Counted from the first letter of the stretch, positions 34,368 to 42,401 are shown. The stretch: DNA of 64,000 bases from Bacterioplanoides sp965200585 (GCF_965200585.1 NZ_OZ241361.1), one strand, 5' to 3'. The notes: generated by a model not told the origin, from the sequence alone. Translations and numbers: made by a program.

Positions 34368-36137
34368 ATGTCGTCTTCCTCTCCTGTATCCACTGCCAAG
34401 CTGATCTCCAGTTTTAGCGAGTTCAGCGCGCAGGCGGATTATTCCTTGCTGGAAAATCTGAATATCAACCCGGACGCCCGGGACGATGGTATGGAGCATC
34501 AACCGCGGCAGGTGTTTTCCGGGCATTATGTGCCGGTGGTACCAACTCCGATTGCTGAGCCTGAATACATTGCGCATAGCACTACTTTATTTGCTGAACT
34601 CGGCTTGGATGACTCGCTGGTGGAGGATGAAGCCTTTGCCAAGATTTTCGCGGCTGATATTTCTCCTGTTTTGGAAGAAGTGTCGGAAGGAGAGCTAGGT
34701 GAGGCTTCATCCATGCGCCCTTATGGCTGGGCGACAGGATATGCATTGTCGATTTATGGCCGGGAATATATTCAGCAGTGTCCGTTTCGTACTGGCAACG
34801 GTTATGGCGATGGACGGGCGATGTCGATATTTGAAGGCGTGTTTGACGGCAAGCGCTGGGAGATGCAGTTGAAGGGCGGCGGTCGTACGCCGTATTGTCG
34901 CGGAGCCGATGGTCGTGCGGTATTGCGCTCCAGCGTGCGCGAGTTTTTAGCTCAGGAGCATATGCACGCCTTAGGTATTCCAACCTCACGCTCGTTGACC
35001 TTATTTACCTCCAAAGCCGAAACCGTGACTCGCCCCTGGTATTCCGAACAATCACAAACCTACGAGCCAGATATTCTGGTCGATAACCCGGTAGCAATTT
35101 CTACTCGTGTTGCGCCATCGTTTTTACGCGTTGGCCAGGTGGAGTTATTTGCTCGCCGTACCCGCAAGCATGAATATGACCACGCACCGCAAGAGCTGAA
35201 GTTAATTGTTCAGCATCTAATCGAGCGAGAATATAAAGACGACATTGATACGACGTTATCCTTCCCTGATCAGGTGATTAAATTGGCGGAATGTTTCCGT
35301 GGTCGTTTAACTACGCTGGTAGCGAACTGGATTCGCGTAGGCTTCTGTCAGGGTAACTTTAATAGCGATAATTGCCCGGCTGGTGGTTACACCCTGGATT
35401 ACGGCCCGTTTGGTTTTTGCGAGCAGTTTGATCCGCAATTCCAGCCGTGGACAGGCGGCGGTGAGCATTTCTCCTTCTTTAATCAACCCGCAGCGGCAGA
35501 AGCTAACTTCCATATGTTCTGGAAATCAGTGCGCACACTGCTGGAAATTGAGGGTGATGATGTTTACATACAGCAGCTGGATGAGGTTCGCCGGGGCTTT
35601 GAAAAAGAACAACGCATTGCTATTCAAATCATGTGGGCAGCCAAATTGGGCTTAGTGGATGCAGGCGGTTACGATGAAGCACTGACCAGTCAGTTATTGT
35701 CGCTGCTGCATCAATCACAAGCCGACTACACGCGCTTCTTTCGCGAATTATCATCCGTTCCAGCCAGTATTGAGCCGTTAAAAGCAACCTTCTATCTCGA
35801 AGATTCTGAACACTTAAACGAGCAATGGCAAAGCTGGTTAGCGCAGTGGCGCAATAAGGTTCTGGAAAATCAGGATGAAGAGACAGTTTCTGCAAAAATG
35901 AAACAAACCAATCCGAAATATACCTGGCGCGAGTGGCTGGTAGTTCCGGCTTATCAGCAGGCGATGCAGTCTTGTTCTGATGGAAGTGGTAATTACGATC
36001 TGGTGAAAGAACTGCAGCAGGTGTTAACCCATCCTTATGATGAACAAACCCCTGAAGTGAAGGCCAAGTTTTATCGTCAGAAACCGGCCGAGTATTTTCA
36101 TGCTGGTGGGGTGTCGCACTACAGTTGTTCGTCTTAA
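34368..36137 (+). CDS. selO: Protein adenylyltransferase SelO
   Basis: SelO (YdiU) is a pseudokinase-fold enzyme that transfers AMP from ATP to serine, threonine or tyrosine of target proteins, linked to redox stress. The 589-residue product carries QLKGGGRTPYCRGADGRAVLRS (nucleotide loop), and the metal site around GNFNSDNCPAGGYTLDYGPFGF. The C-terminal end HYSCSS keeps the conserved cysteine of bacterial SelO. ATG 34368 is preferred; the frame is also open back to a TTG at 34344. It is longer than E. coli YdiU (about 480), mostly through insertions in the C-terminal half. Confidence 0.93.
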   Translation: MSSSSPVSTAKLISSFSEFSAQADYSLLENLNINPDARDDGMEHQPRQVFSGHYVPVVPTPIAEPEYIAHSTTLFAELGLDDSLVEDEAFAKIFAADISPVLEEVSEGELGEASSMRPYGWATGYALSIYGREYIQQCPFRTGNGYGDGRAMSIFEGVFDGKRWEMQLKGGGRTPYCRGADGRAVLRSSVREFLAQEHMHALGIPTSRSLTLFTSKAETVTRPWYSEQSQTYEPDILVDNPVAISTRVAPSFLRVGQVELFARRTRKHEYDHAPQELKLIVQHLIEREYKDDIDTTLSFPDQVIKLAECFRGRLTTLVANWIRVGFCQGNFNSDNCPAGGYTLDYGPFGFCEQFDPQFQPWTGGGEHFSFFNQPAAAEANFHMFWKSVRTLLEIEGDDVYIQQLDEVRRGFEKEQRIAIQIMWAAKLGLVDAGGYDEALTSQLLSLLHQSQADYTRFFRELSSVPASIEPLKATFYLEDSEHLNEQWQSWLAQWRNKVLENQDEETVSAKMKQTNPKYTWREWLVVPAYQQAMQSCSDGSGNYDLVKELQQVLTHPYDEQTPEVKAKFYRQKPAEYFHAGGVSHYSCSS

Positions 36138-36210
36138 GGCAGAATTTGAGCGATAAGTGCTTTGTTTGACTTACCGTTTGCGAGCATATGCTTTTTATAT
36201 TGGGTTTATA

Positions 36211-36239
36211 TTGACAAAAATAATTATATAAAATATACA
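36211..36239 (+). promoter_or_regulatory. Near-consensus sigma-70 promoter
   Basis: TTGACA (36211-36216) is a perfect -35. After exactly 17 bases of almost pure A/T comes TATACA (36234-36239), one mismatch from the -10 consensus. It lies 50 bases upstream of the radical SAM gene start and is the best promoter pattern seen in the window. Confidence 0.8.
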
Positions 36240-36288
36240 AAACCCAGGCATAAGCCACAATATATTGAGTATCGCAAACGGAATTGCC

Positions 36289-37812
36289 ATGACTACAACA
36301 AAAAACATTGATGAGAAAGCTTCTGGATTGGTTACAAAGAACAGTAATATTTTACTGATTGATTTAAACAATGAAGCGCCTTTTCCCACCCTCGCAATTG
36401 GTTATTTAATAACTCCATTAAAAGCAGCAGGCTACCATGTAGACGTATTTTCGCCTCTTGCTTACGCCTCTAAGTTATTGCCGCGCGACGTACAGGAAAC
36501 CTGGAAAAACTACGCAGCACAGCGTATCCGTCATGCAGCTTCGCCGATGATTGAGTGGGCAAATGGGCTTATCTACGACACCGTTGCAAAATATCGATTC
36601 CGCGCGACAAAGCAATTCAAACAGGCAGTCGATAAGACAATAATTAAGGATAAAGTAGACGCTATACTCATCTCTGCTTATTTACAATATCGAGAAATGA
36701 CGGAAGTCATTTGTGCCAGAGCTAAACAGCAAGGTATACCTGTCCTGCTTGGTGGGCCATTTTTTAATGTCAAAAATGTGAGCGAGCAGTGGCTGAATAT
36801 CGATGGTGTAACAGCAATTTTTGGTGGTGAACCGGAATTTGTGTTGACTGATCTGGTCGATGATTTGCTCAATGAGCGAGACCTGAGCCTTCATCATGGT
36901 ATATTCACGCGGGCCAATTTTTCTTATGCGCAAGCTGCCCCGCCGTTGGCAATGACCAACGAGTTACCAATCCCCGACCTGGACTTTTTTAAATGGGATA
37001 ACCACCCTCACCGTATCGTACCTCTAATGACTGGCCGAGGATGTGGTTGGGGGAAATGCTTGTTTTGCAGTGATGTGACCACCTCTAGTACCCGAGGCTA
37101 CAGAAGTCGCCCAACTGAAGCCGTTCTGCAAGAAATACAAACGCAAGCTAATCGTTATAACTGTAAAAACTTTGTTTTCTTCGATAGTAAATTAAATTCT
37201 GATCTTGAAATGTGGTACACGCTTATCGATAAAATGCAGGACGTTGTGAGTGGTGCCACATGGGTTGCAACAGTGCACGTAGACGGTAAAGGAGAAAATG
37301 GCCTGGACCGCGATACATTACAGCGTGCGTTCGATTCTGGCTTGCGACGCATAGGTTTTGGTTTAGAAACCGGCAGCCAGAAACTGAATAATCGCATGCT
37401 CAAAGGAACCAAAGTCGAGAGAATGGGCCAATTCATTAAGGATGCCAGCGATATAGGAATCAGTATACGATCGTCGATGATGTTAGGTTATCCAGGAGAA
37501 ACCCATGAAGATATTGAGCAAACAATAGCATTTATCACAGAGCATTTTGAATATCTGGACCGACTTCATCTGTCTAAATTCAAGGCTATTCCCAGTACCG
37601 CTTTTGAAACTCGATACAATAAGAAACCTTCCAAATATCCAAGTATTAGCAATATGACTTGGGATAATACTTTTGCCAGGGCAGATTATAAATTTACGCC
37701 ACCGCGCAAAAATCAATATCGAAAAGCAAAAAGAGAATTAATTCGTTTGATTCATGAAATTAACAAAAAACCACTGTTGGACTCAGCTCAGCAGTTCAAT
37801 GGCATTATGTGA
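36289..37812 (+). CDS. B12-binding-type radical SAM protein
   Basis: A 507-residue protein. Residues 20-220 form a cobalamin-binding-type Rossmann domain (NILLIDLNNEAPFPTLAIGYL, then LLGGPFFN and FGGEPE), but no DxHxxG motif is evident. The radical SAM core follows with the 4Fe-4S cysteines at C252, C257 and C260 (GCGWGKCLFC): spacing CX4CX2C rather than the usual CX3CX2C. GFGLETGSQKLNNRMLKGT and MMLGYPGETHEDIEQT are standard core motifs. ATG 36289 has GGA seven bases upstream. It stands alone behind a strong promoter with no precursor peptide or partner enzyme recognised. Substrate unknown. Confidence 0.88.
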   Translation: MTTTKNIDEKASGLVTKNSNILLIDLNNEAPFPTLAIGYLITPLKAAGYHVDVFSPLAYASKLLPRDVQETWKNYAAQRIRHAASPMIEWANGLIYDTVAKYRFRATKQFKQAVDKTIIKDKVDAILISAYLQYREMTEVICARAKQQGIPVLLGGPFFNVKNVSEQWLNIDGVTAIFGGEPEFVLTDLVDDLLNERDLSLHHGIFTRANFSYAQAAPPLAMTNELPIPDLDFFKWDNHPHRIVPLMTGRGCGWGKCLFCSDVTTSSTRGYRSRPTEAVLQEIQTQANRYNCKNFVFFDSKLNSDLEMWYTLIDKMQDVVSGATWVATVHVDGKGENGLDRDTLQRAFDSGLRRIGFGLETGSQKLNNRMLKGTKVERMGQFIKDASDIGISIRSSMMLGYPGETHEDIEQTIAFITEHFEYLDRLHLSKFKAIPSTAFETRYNKKPSKYPSISNMTWDNTFARADYKFTPPRKNQYRKAKRELIRLIHEINKKPLLDSAQQFNGIM

Positions 37813-37939
37813 TGGAGGGTTTTCACCTTTAGGGTCAATATCATTACTTGAAAGTCAGATAGTTAGGTATCTATTTGGTTTGCCGATTGAAATTAACGTA
37901 GTACGGTAGTTGCATTGAAGACTGATTTGGAGGCAGACT

Positions 37940-38195
37940 ATGCAAACCGTAACCAGCCAGGCATTCAATCAAAACCCGGCAGCAGTGAAACGAGCTGCGA
38001 CGAAAGAGCCAGTCAAAATTACCGAGCGTGGCAAAGGTGTCACACGTTCCGTCGTCTATTGCTGAATATGAGCAGCTTACTGGGCAATCACCTAATATCG
38101 TCGACATGCTAGCAAGCAATATCTCTTACACCCTAAGTCGCTCCTCAAGTCAGCCTCATAGTCGAATAGCTGCTGAATATAATGGCTTTACCTAA
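37940..38195 (+). pseudogene. Phd/YefM-family antitoxin, frameshifted remnant
   Basis: ATG 37940, preceded by GGAGG at 37928-37932, opens MQTVTSQAFNQNPAAVKRAA...VKITERGKG, the N-terminus of a Phd/YefM-like antitoxin, but this frame hits a stop at 38063-38065. In the +1 frame the sequence continues as SIAEYEQLTGQSPNIVDMLA from 38055 until TAA 38193-38195. Removing one G near 38036-38037 restores GKVSHV joined to SIAEYEQL, so a single-base insertion explains the break. The last 20 or so residues no longer look like the family. No toxin gene follows on this strand. Confidence 0.75.
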
Positions 38196-38211
38196 AGCGA
38201 GAAGGTGGCCT

Positions 38212-39420
38212 TCAGTTAGCCTGGTAGCTCTTGGTGTTTAGATAATATCGCAGTCCACGGCCAACCCCTTCTGACTTTAAACAGTCTTTGGCGAGTAAAT
38301 CGCTTAAGTCACGGGTGGCGGTTGCTTTGGAATATTTACCTAAAGCTGCGTATTTTTGCGCGCTGACGCCATTAGGAAAGCCTTCTTTCCCGGCTTTGAA
38401 TATCTTATTTAAAACCGTTTTCTGGCGCCCTGATAACTCCGTATTTTTGTGTCGTTGCCAGAATTCGGTTTTATCAAATATTGTCGCTATTTTTTCGGCT
38501 GCTTCGCCTTGAGCTGCGATCAGGGTTTCGATAAACCAGTTAAGCCAAGAGGTGATATCCAGCACTTCTGGGTCATCTAATTCTGAGACGTCACAACAGC
38601 TCGCCACATTCAGTTGGCGATAATATTCCTTTTTGTTTTTTTCGATATGAGTCGACATACTGAGTACAACTGGCATACCTAAGTCCTGCGCCAGCGCATA
38701 TTCGATGATGGCGCGGCCGATCCGGCCATTACCGTCATCAAACGGGTGGATGACTTCGAACCACAAGTGAGCGATACCAGCGCGGATGACGCCCGGTATT
38801 TGCTGGTTGTTTTGCTGGTCATCTGGATGAGTGTCTTGCTGATTAAACCAGTTCAGGAATTCAGTCATTAATGCATCAAGATCTTGAGCGGCAGGTGCTT
38901 CGTAATGCACACGCTCATAGCCTGGTTTTGGTAAAGAGTCCCCGGAGACGATTTGCATCGGTTCCGGGCTATCTCGCCATTGCCCAACAGTCAGGTCGCT
39001 GTGCAGGATATTGTCTTCAAATCCGGCCCCAGTTCCGTAAAAGAGCATGCGATGCCAGTTGAACAGTATCTCTTTGCTGAGCGGCTGATTGAAATGTTTA
39101 CGTACGTCTACAATCAGCGCCGCCATTCCTTCCGCTTTAACGTCAGCGACATTGATGGGAGTAAGGGTCAGCTTCAGGTAATTCTGTAACGATGAGCGCA
39201 CACTGGCTGGATTCAGGTTCTCACCTTCGATCAGACTGGTATTGATCGCCTCATCCACCATCAGATCCAGCTGAGCGGTTATGGAGTCGTCCTGATCGGT
39301 TTGCGACAGGCTACCGGACAGCTGGGCTGCTTGTTTGGCGTACTGGTAGGCCAGAGCCGACAGCTTGTCGTTGTTATAGCTGAAGTTGGGCCAGTGTTTG
39401 TGTTGCCAGATGTAGTTCAT
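38212..39420 (-). CDS. Fic family protein with N-terminal inhibitory motif
   Basis: A 402-residue protein. The N-terminus YIWQHKHWPNFSY is of the DUF4172 type. An inhibitory motif (S/T)xxxE(G/N) is present as T61-E65-G66 in TSLIEGEN. The Fic core HPFDDGNGRIGR has catalytic H225, and a C-terminal winged-helix-like segment (about 340-395) follows. By family it transfers AMP or a related group to a hydroxyl of a protein, held off by the glutamate of the inhibitory motif. I prefer ATG 39420 because family members begin with the YIWQ segment; an ATG at 39492 would start within a hairpin. Confidence 0.9.
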   Translation of the reverse strand: MNYIWQHKHWPNFSYNNDKLSALAYQYAKQAAQLSGSLSQTDQDDSITAQLDLMVDEAINTSLIEGENLNPASVRSSLQNYLKLTLTPINVADVKAEGMAALIVDVRKHFNQPLSKEILFNWHRMLFYGTGAGFEDNILHSDLTVGQWRDSPEPMQIVSGDSLPKPGYERVHYEAPAAQDLDALMTEFLNWFNQQDTHPDDQQNNQQIPGVIRAGIAHLWFEVIHPFDDGNGRIGRAIIEYALAQDLGMPVVLSMSTHIEKNKKEYYRQLNVASCCDVSELDDPEVLDITSWLNWFIETLIAAQGEAAEKIATIFDKTEFWQRHKNTELSGRQKTVLNKIFKAGKEGFPNGVSAQKYAALGKYSKATATRDLSDLLAKDCLKSEGVGRGLRYYLNTKSYQAN

Positions 39421-39463
39421 GGGCTGCCCGGGTGGCTGTGTTGTGCCTTGTTTATAGTGCTGT

Positions 39464-39490
39464 GAGCCGCAAAACTCAGATTTGCGGCTC
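39464..39490. repeat. Perfect inverted repeat upstream of fic gene
   Basis: GAGCCGCAAA (39464-39473) and TTTGCGGCTC (39481-39490) are a perfect 10-bp inverted repeat with a 7-base loop, located 44 bases before the fic start and facing the divergent orphan gene. It could be an operator or a hairpin in the fic leader. Confidence 0.6.
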
Positions 39491-39499
39491 ATTGTCAGT

Positions 39500-39545
39500 T
39501 TTAACTAGCGTAGAATAGGTTTCTTTAAAGTGCTTCAGCGGCACT
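39500..39545 (+). repeat. Leader repeat, copy A
   Basis: The block from 39500 reads TTTAACTAGCGTAGAATAGG and ends TTTAAAG; it closely matches a block at 40072. It contains a possible -10 hexamer TAGAAT (39511-39516) and is followed by a small hairpin AGTGC/GCACT (39529-39545). It lies 74 bases (from TAGAAT) before the start of the gene at 39585, nearly the same distance as in copy B. Confidence 0.55.
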
Positions 39546-39584
39546 CGCAGATAAATCGGTGCCAAGTAATCTGGTAAGGAAGCT

Positions 39585-40049
39585 ATGAAAATATCACTTG
39601 CTCTGCTGGTAGCAGTCCTTGTTTTTCCATTGTCTGCAGTAGCAGAATCTCCCTGTGCCAAGGAGTATATTCCGCTGGTTGATTTCAAAGGGTCGGTTGA
39701 AGCGAGACAAAATGGCAATCTTGTTCATTATTCAATAAAGATACCTCGTGCTATTAACCGGGGAGAGTACGTTTCCTCGAAATTTTTCTTTGAAAGCACA
39801 GACCTTAAAAACTATACGATCAGGTCACCATTTCACTTTAGGGAACACGATGAAACTACTCTTATCGGGGAGTTCTCGGCAAAACCAGGTCATTCTGATT
39901 CCGCTCTGATTGTCGATTATGCTCCTGGAGGAGGCCAAGGCTGCGGCCAGTTTCTCTGGTTGCCAGTTAAACATAATCAGTCGGTCGATTTTTCGTCTAT
40001 GACAGTGGATGACCTAAAGCGCGCTGGCTATAGCTTTTATGCTGATTAG
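39585..40049 (+). CDS. Hypothetical exported protein
   Basis: A 154-residue protein with a good signal peptide (KISLALLVAVLVFPLSAVA, cleavage before ESPC). The mature domain of about 133 residues is probably beta-rich, with two cysteines (SPCAKEY near its start and GQGCGQF) that could form a disulfide and a GGGQG stretch. The ribosome site AAGGA lies 5 bases before ATG. No family was recognised. It shares a repeated leader with the next gene and lies in the accessory stretch between selO and acnB. Confidence 0.7.
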   Translation: MKISLALLVAVLVFPLSAVAESPCAKEYIPLVDFKGSVEARQNGNLVHYSIKIPRAINRGEYVSSKFFFESTDLKNYTIRSPFHFREHDETTLIGEFSAKPGHSDSALIVDYAPGGGQGCGQFLWLPVKHNQSVDFSSMTVDDLKRAGYSFYAD

Positions 40050-40071
40050 ACGTGTGCATACTAAATTCTGC

Positions 40072-40140
40072 TTTAACTGACGTAGAATGGATCTTCATTA
40101 AAACGCCCAGTGACGCCAGTTAGTTCGCTGGTGTCACTGG
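40072..40140 (+). repeat. Leader repeat, copy B, with 13-bp stem-loop
   Basis: TTTAACTGACGTAGAATGG (from 40072) repeats copy A with a possible -10 TAGAAT at 40083-40088. It is followed by a long stem-loop: CCAGTGACGCCAG (40107-40119) with CTGGTGTCACTGG (40128-40140). The single non-Watson-Crick position is G-T as read on this strand (C-A on the other), which fits an RNA structure in the + transcript. It lies directly before the next gene. Confidence 0.55.
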
Positions 40141-40159
40141 AAAACAGAAGGGAAGGTCT

Positions 40160-40624
40160 TTGGTTAGCGTCGTTGGTTTTATCATTCTGATTTTTGCCGT
40201 TTTCCTATCTATGCCCTGGTGGATGGCCAAGCTTACGCATTGGGATGCAAAGCATGCCCGCTGGAGCGTATTTAACGACTATTCGAAAGTGCCAAGGGTT
40301 TGGGGGGCAGGAGCGCGCGGAAACGTGATTGTGATGCCGCTTTTTCTCTGTGCTGCTCCCCTTAACTATGGGGGTTCCAACAACGATTTAGTGTTTATTC
40401 TTATCGGTGTTGGTGGGGTTATGTTTTCATTCTCTCTGTTTCCCCTTGGAACGGCTCTGAAGCAAAATCTTGGTTCATGCCGGAAGTATCTGGGCGTTGC
40501 CGCCGCGACTGAAGCCCTTCTTATTCTTGGTTTTCATTATTTGCCAGGTGGTAATGGTTTGGCTGGTTTCTTGAGTCTTGTGGTCGCTATCGCTATTGGG
40601 GTGGATGTGGATTTATTACAGTGA
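40160..40624 (+). CDS. Hypothetical inner-membrane protein
   Basis: A 154-residue protein with four to five predicted membrane segments (about 2-20, 55-70, 77-97, 107-124 and 130-150) and a short loop WDAKHARWSVFNDYSKVPRVWG between the first two. The start is a TTG at 40160 with GGGAAGG seven or so bases upstream. I recognise no family. It has the same length as the preceding gene by coincidence, but the two proteins are unrelated; only their leaders are alike. Confidence 0.65.
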   Translation: MVSVVGFIILIFAVFLSMPWWMAKLTHWDAKHARWSVFNDYSKVPRVWGAGARGNVIVMPLFLCAAPLNYGGSNNDLVFILIGVGGVMFSFSLFPLGTALKQNLGSCRKYLGVAAATEALLILGFHYLPGGNGLAGFLSLVVAIAIGVDVDLLQ

Positions 40625-40963
40625 TGAGGGAGAACGCTATTTGAGTGTTTTGCCGTAGTATGCAGCTGTATAGCTAAGCTCCATGTGCTCGAATCAGAAA
40701 TTGTTAGATGTTTGGTTACAATCTGATCATGTGTAGTGAAATAGTTATTTGATATTGTTTAAGTATTTGATATTAAAGGGGAAAAAATTTTCATGCTTGT
40801 TTGTGTTTCTATTAAAGAAGAGCAAACGCGCCGTTGTGGTCTATTCTGTAGTTCGTTAGAGTACTTGGCATACAGTCGCAATTGAAACTGTTAGGTGATA
40901 CCATTATCAAAAGACTGGATTATGCCTGAGTATTGTCGAAAGTAACTTTTAAACGGCGGCTCT
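40625..40963. other. AT-rich intergenic region with direct repeats
   Basis: No supported gene. It contains an exact 11-bp direct repeat, TATTTGATATT, at 40746-40756 and 40764-40774 (18-bp period), and a possible promoter TTGAAA (40882-40887), 17 bases, TATCAA (40905-40910), placed about 50 bases before the next gene. A 30-codon ORF from 40793 has a distant AGGGG and is not convincing. Confidence 0.5.
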
Positions 40964-41650
40964 ATGGCAAAGCTTGGATATATTATGGAAAAGAAGATAT
41001 TCGACCGTTCAACATGGACAGAAGCTGAGCGTGAGTATAATGAGTTAGTGATGTCCTGCGCCAAGGCTTCCTCTGACTTTCAATTAAGTAATAGTAGTAC
41101 CCCTCATGCTATTTTTTTAATAAATGAGCTGGTTAAAAAGTCATTTCGCGAGGTTTTACTTTTTTCTGGAAGTCTTAGTTTAAAAAATATTTGCGCTTCG
41201 GAAAAAGACCCTGAGTACTCGCTATATTCTAATTCTCATTTATTAAATACCTTCCGTCAGTTCTTAAGTGCTGATTTTGTTGAGGGTGCTAAAGAATTAA
41301 AAATTGTCGTTGAGCAAGATGTTGATGGTGGAGATGATAATCATCCATTGATTAATATCGCGAGAGAGCTTCATGACGAGAAAAAATTAATAGCTGACTT
41401 TTCTGTGAGGAAGCTAACTAGCCAAGCTGTCGATATGCTTAAAGAACTTAATATGAATAATCACTTCTTTGTGGGTGATGGAAAGTCATATCGATTTGAA
41501 ACTGATATAGAAAACCATAAAGCTGTTGCTAATTTCGGTGATTCAAGTACGGCAAATAAACTTCGGGATATTTTCAATACACTATACACATGTGATAGCG
41601 CTAAGGTGGTTGAATTGAATAAAAATGCTATATCCCAGTTTCGGGTTTAG
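40964..41650 (+). CDS. Hypothetical cytosolic protein, possible PLD-like fold
   Basis: A 228-residue AT-rich gene of unknown function. The central part (REVLLFSGSLSLKNIC, then LLNTFRQFLS and KELKIVVEQDV) has the strand/helix alternation of phospholipase-D-like domains, and the C-terminal HFFVGDGKSYRFETDIENHKAVANF stretch looks like the second half of such a domain. However, no HxKxxxxD catalytic motif is present, so this likeness is an inference and any such domain would be non-catalytic or divergent. ATG 40964 and ATG 40985 are both possible starts. It is followed 28 bases later by a membrane-protein gene with which it probably forms an operon. Confidence 0.65.
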   Translation: MAKLGYIMEKKIFDRSTWTEAEREYNELVMSCAKASSDFQLSNSSTPHAIFLINELVKKSFREVLLFSGSLSLKNICASEKDPEYSLYSNSHLLNTFRQFLSADFVEGAKELKIVVEQDVDGGDDNHPLINIARELHDEKKLIADFSVRKLTSQAVDMLKELNMNNHFFVGDGKSYRFETDIENHKAVANFGDSSTANKLRDIFNTLYTCDSAKVVELNKNAISQFRV

Positions 41651-41678
41651 TTGTTAGGGTTGTGATAGGGACGTTGGT

Positions 41679-42254
41679 TTGCTGCTTTTTGCTGATTTTA
41701 GTTCTTTTTTAGAGATTTGTTTTGGTATAAATCTGGTTTTTACGTATTGGGACGTGGCGTTAGATAGAGCAAGAGAGTCATTTTCTAGATATATCGATCC
41801 CCAGATTAAGAAAGTGAAGGCATCTGAAAATTATAGGCCTGATGAGCATGAGGACCCAAGTATTGTTCATATCACCAACGAGTTGAAAGTGTTTCTTAAT
41901 ACACTTGAGTCCGAAACGGATAATATATACAGCTCTATGGAGAGGTTTGCTAATGGGAATAGATCTGGTGCTAGGTCGGCTGCGATTATTTGTTTAGTTC
42001 TGCTGTTCGCGATAGGGATGTTTCCTGATGTGAAAATGGCTTGGTGGGGAGCTGGTTTTGTATTTCTTTTATGTTTACCTATGCTTGTCGGCTACGCTCA
42101 GTTGAGGAGAAAAGCGAGTAAGGGTAAAGAGGTTTTGGAAAAAATTATGCACTCTGGTGATGCCTTATTAGATAAATATGATGCAGCGGCAGAAATCTTA
42201 AAAAAACACACTAGATGGATGGAGCAAAGGCAAGAAGGTTGTAAGGCATCTTAG
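41679..42254 (+). CDS. Hypothetical membrane protein paired with the preceding gene
   Basis: A 191-residue protein with a hydrophobic N-terminal segment (about residues 2-25), a charged helical region (about 28-95) that may be coiled coil, two membrane helices (about 100-116 and 120-140), and a C-terminal basic helix. The start is a TTG at 41679; an in-frame stop at 41655 leaves no better choice. Base composition is as AT-rich as the preceding gene. Together they look like a soluble-plus-membrane two-gene unit of the kind found in defence or stress islands, but no known family was recognised. Confidence 0.65.
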   Translation: MLLFADFSSFLEICFGINLVFTYWDVALDRARESFSRYIDPQIKKVKASENYRPDEHEDPSIVHITNELKVFLNTLESETDNIYSSMERFANGNRSGARSAAIICLVLLFAIGMFPDVKMAWWGAGFVFLLCLPMLVGYAQLRRKASKGKEVLEKIMHSGDALLDKYDAAAEILKKHTRWMEQRQEGCKAS

Positions 42255-42401
42255 AATAAGAACGGCTATGCATTTTTTCAATGCAGGGTTGTATGTCTTA
42301 ATTGCTTTTTGTGTTGCGGGTTGACCCTAGCGATATTATGTAATTTCCTAAGCATTCCTCTTGTCTTTCTGTTGTTTTGATCTTCTAAAATATTACCCCA
42401 T

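Noticed and set aside
34360..36137. Selenocysteine at the C-terminus of SelO
   Set aside because: The end reads SCSS followed by TAA; there is no in-frame TGA, so the bacterial cysteine form is present.
39500..40140. Integron-type attC sites between the small orphan genes
   Set aside because: I looked for GTTRRRY and RYYYAAC core sites and L-box structure around the repeats and did not find them; the hairpins do not have attC form.
40793..40885. 30-codon ORF starting ATG 40793
   Set aside because: The possible AGGGG site is too far from the start and the peptide shows no pattern; not supported.
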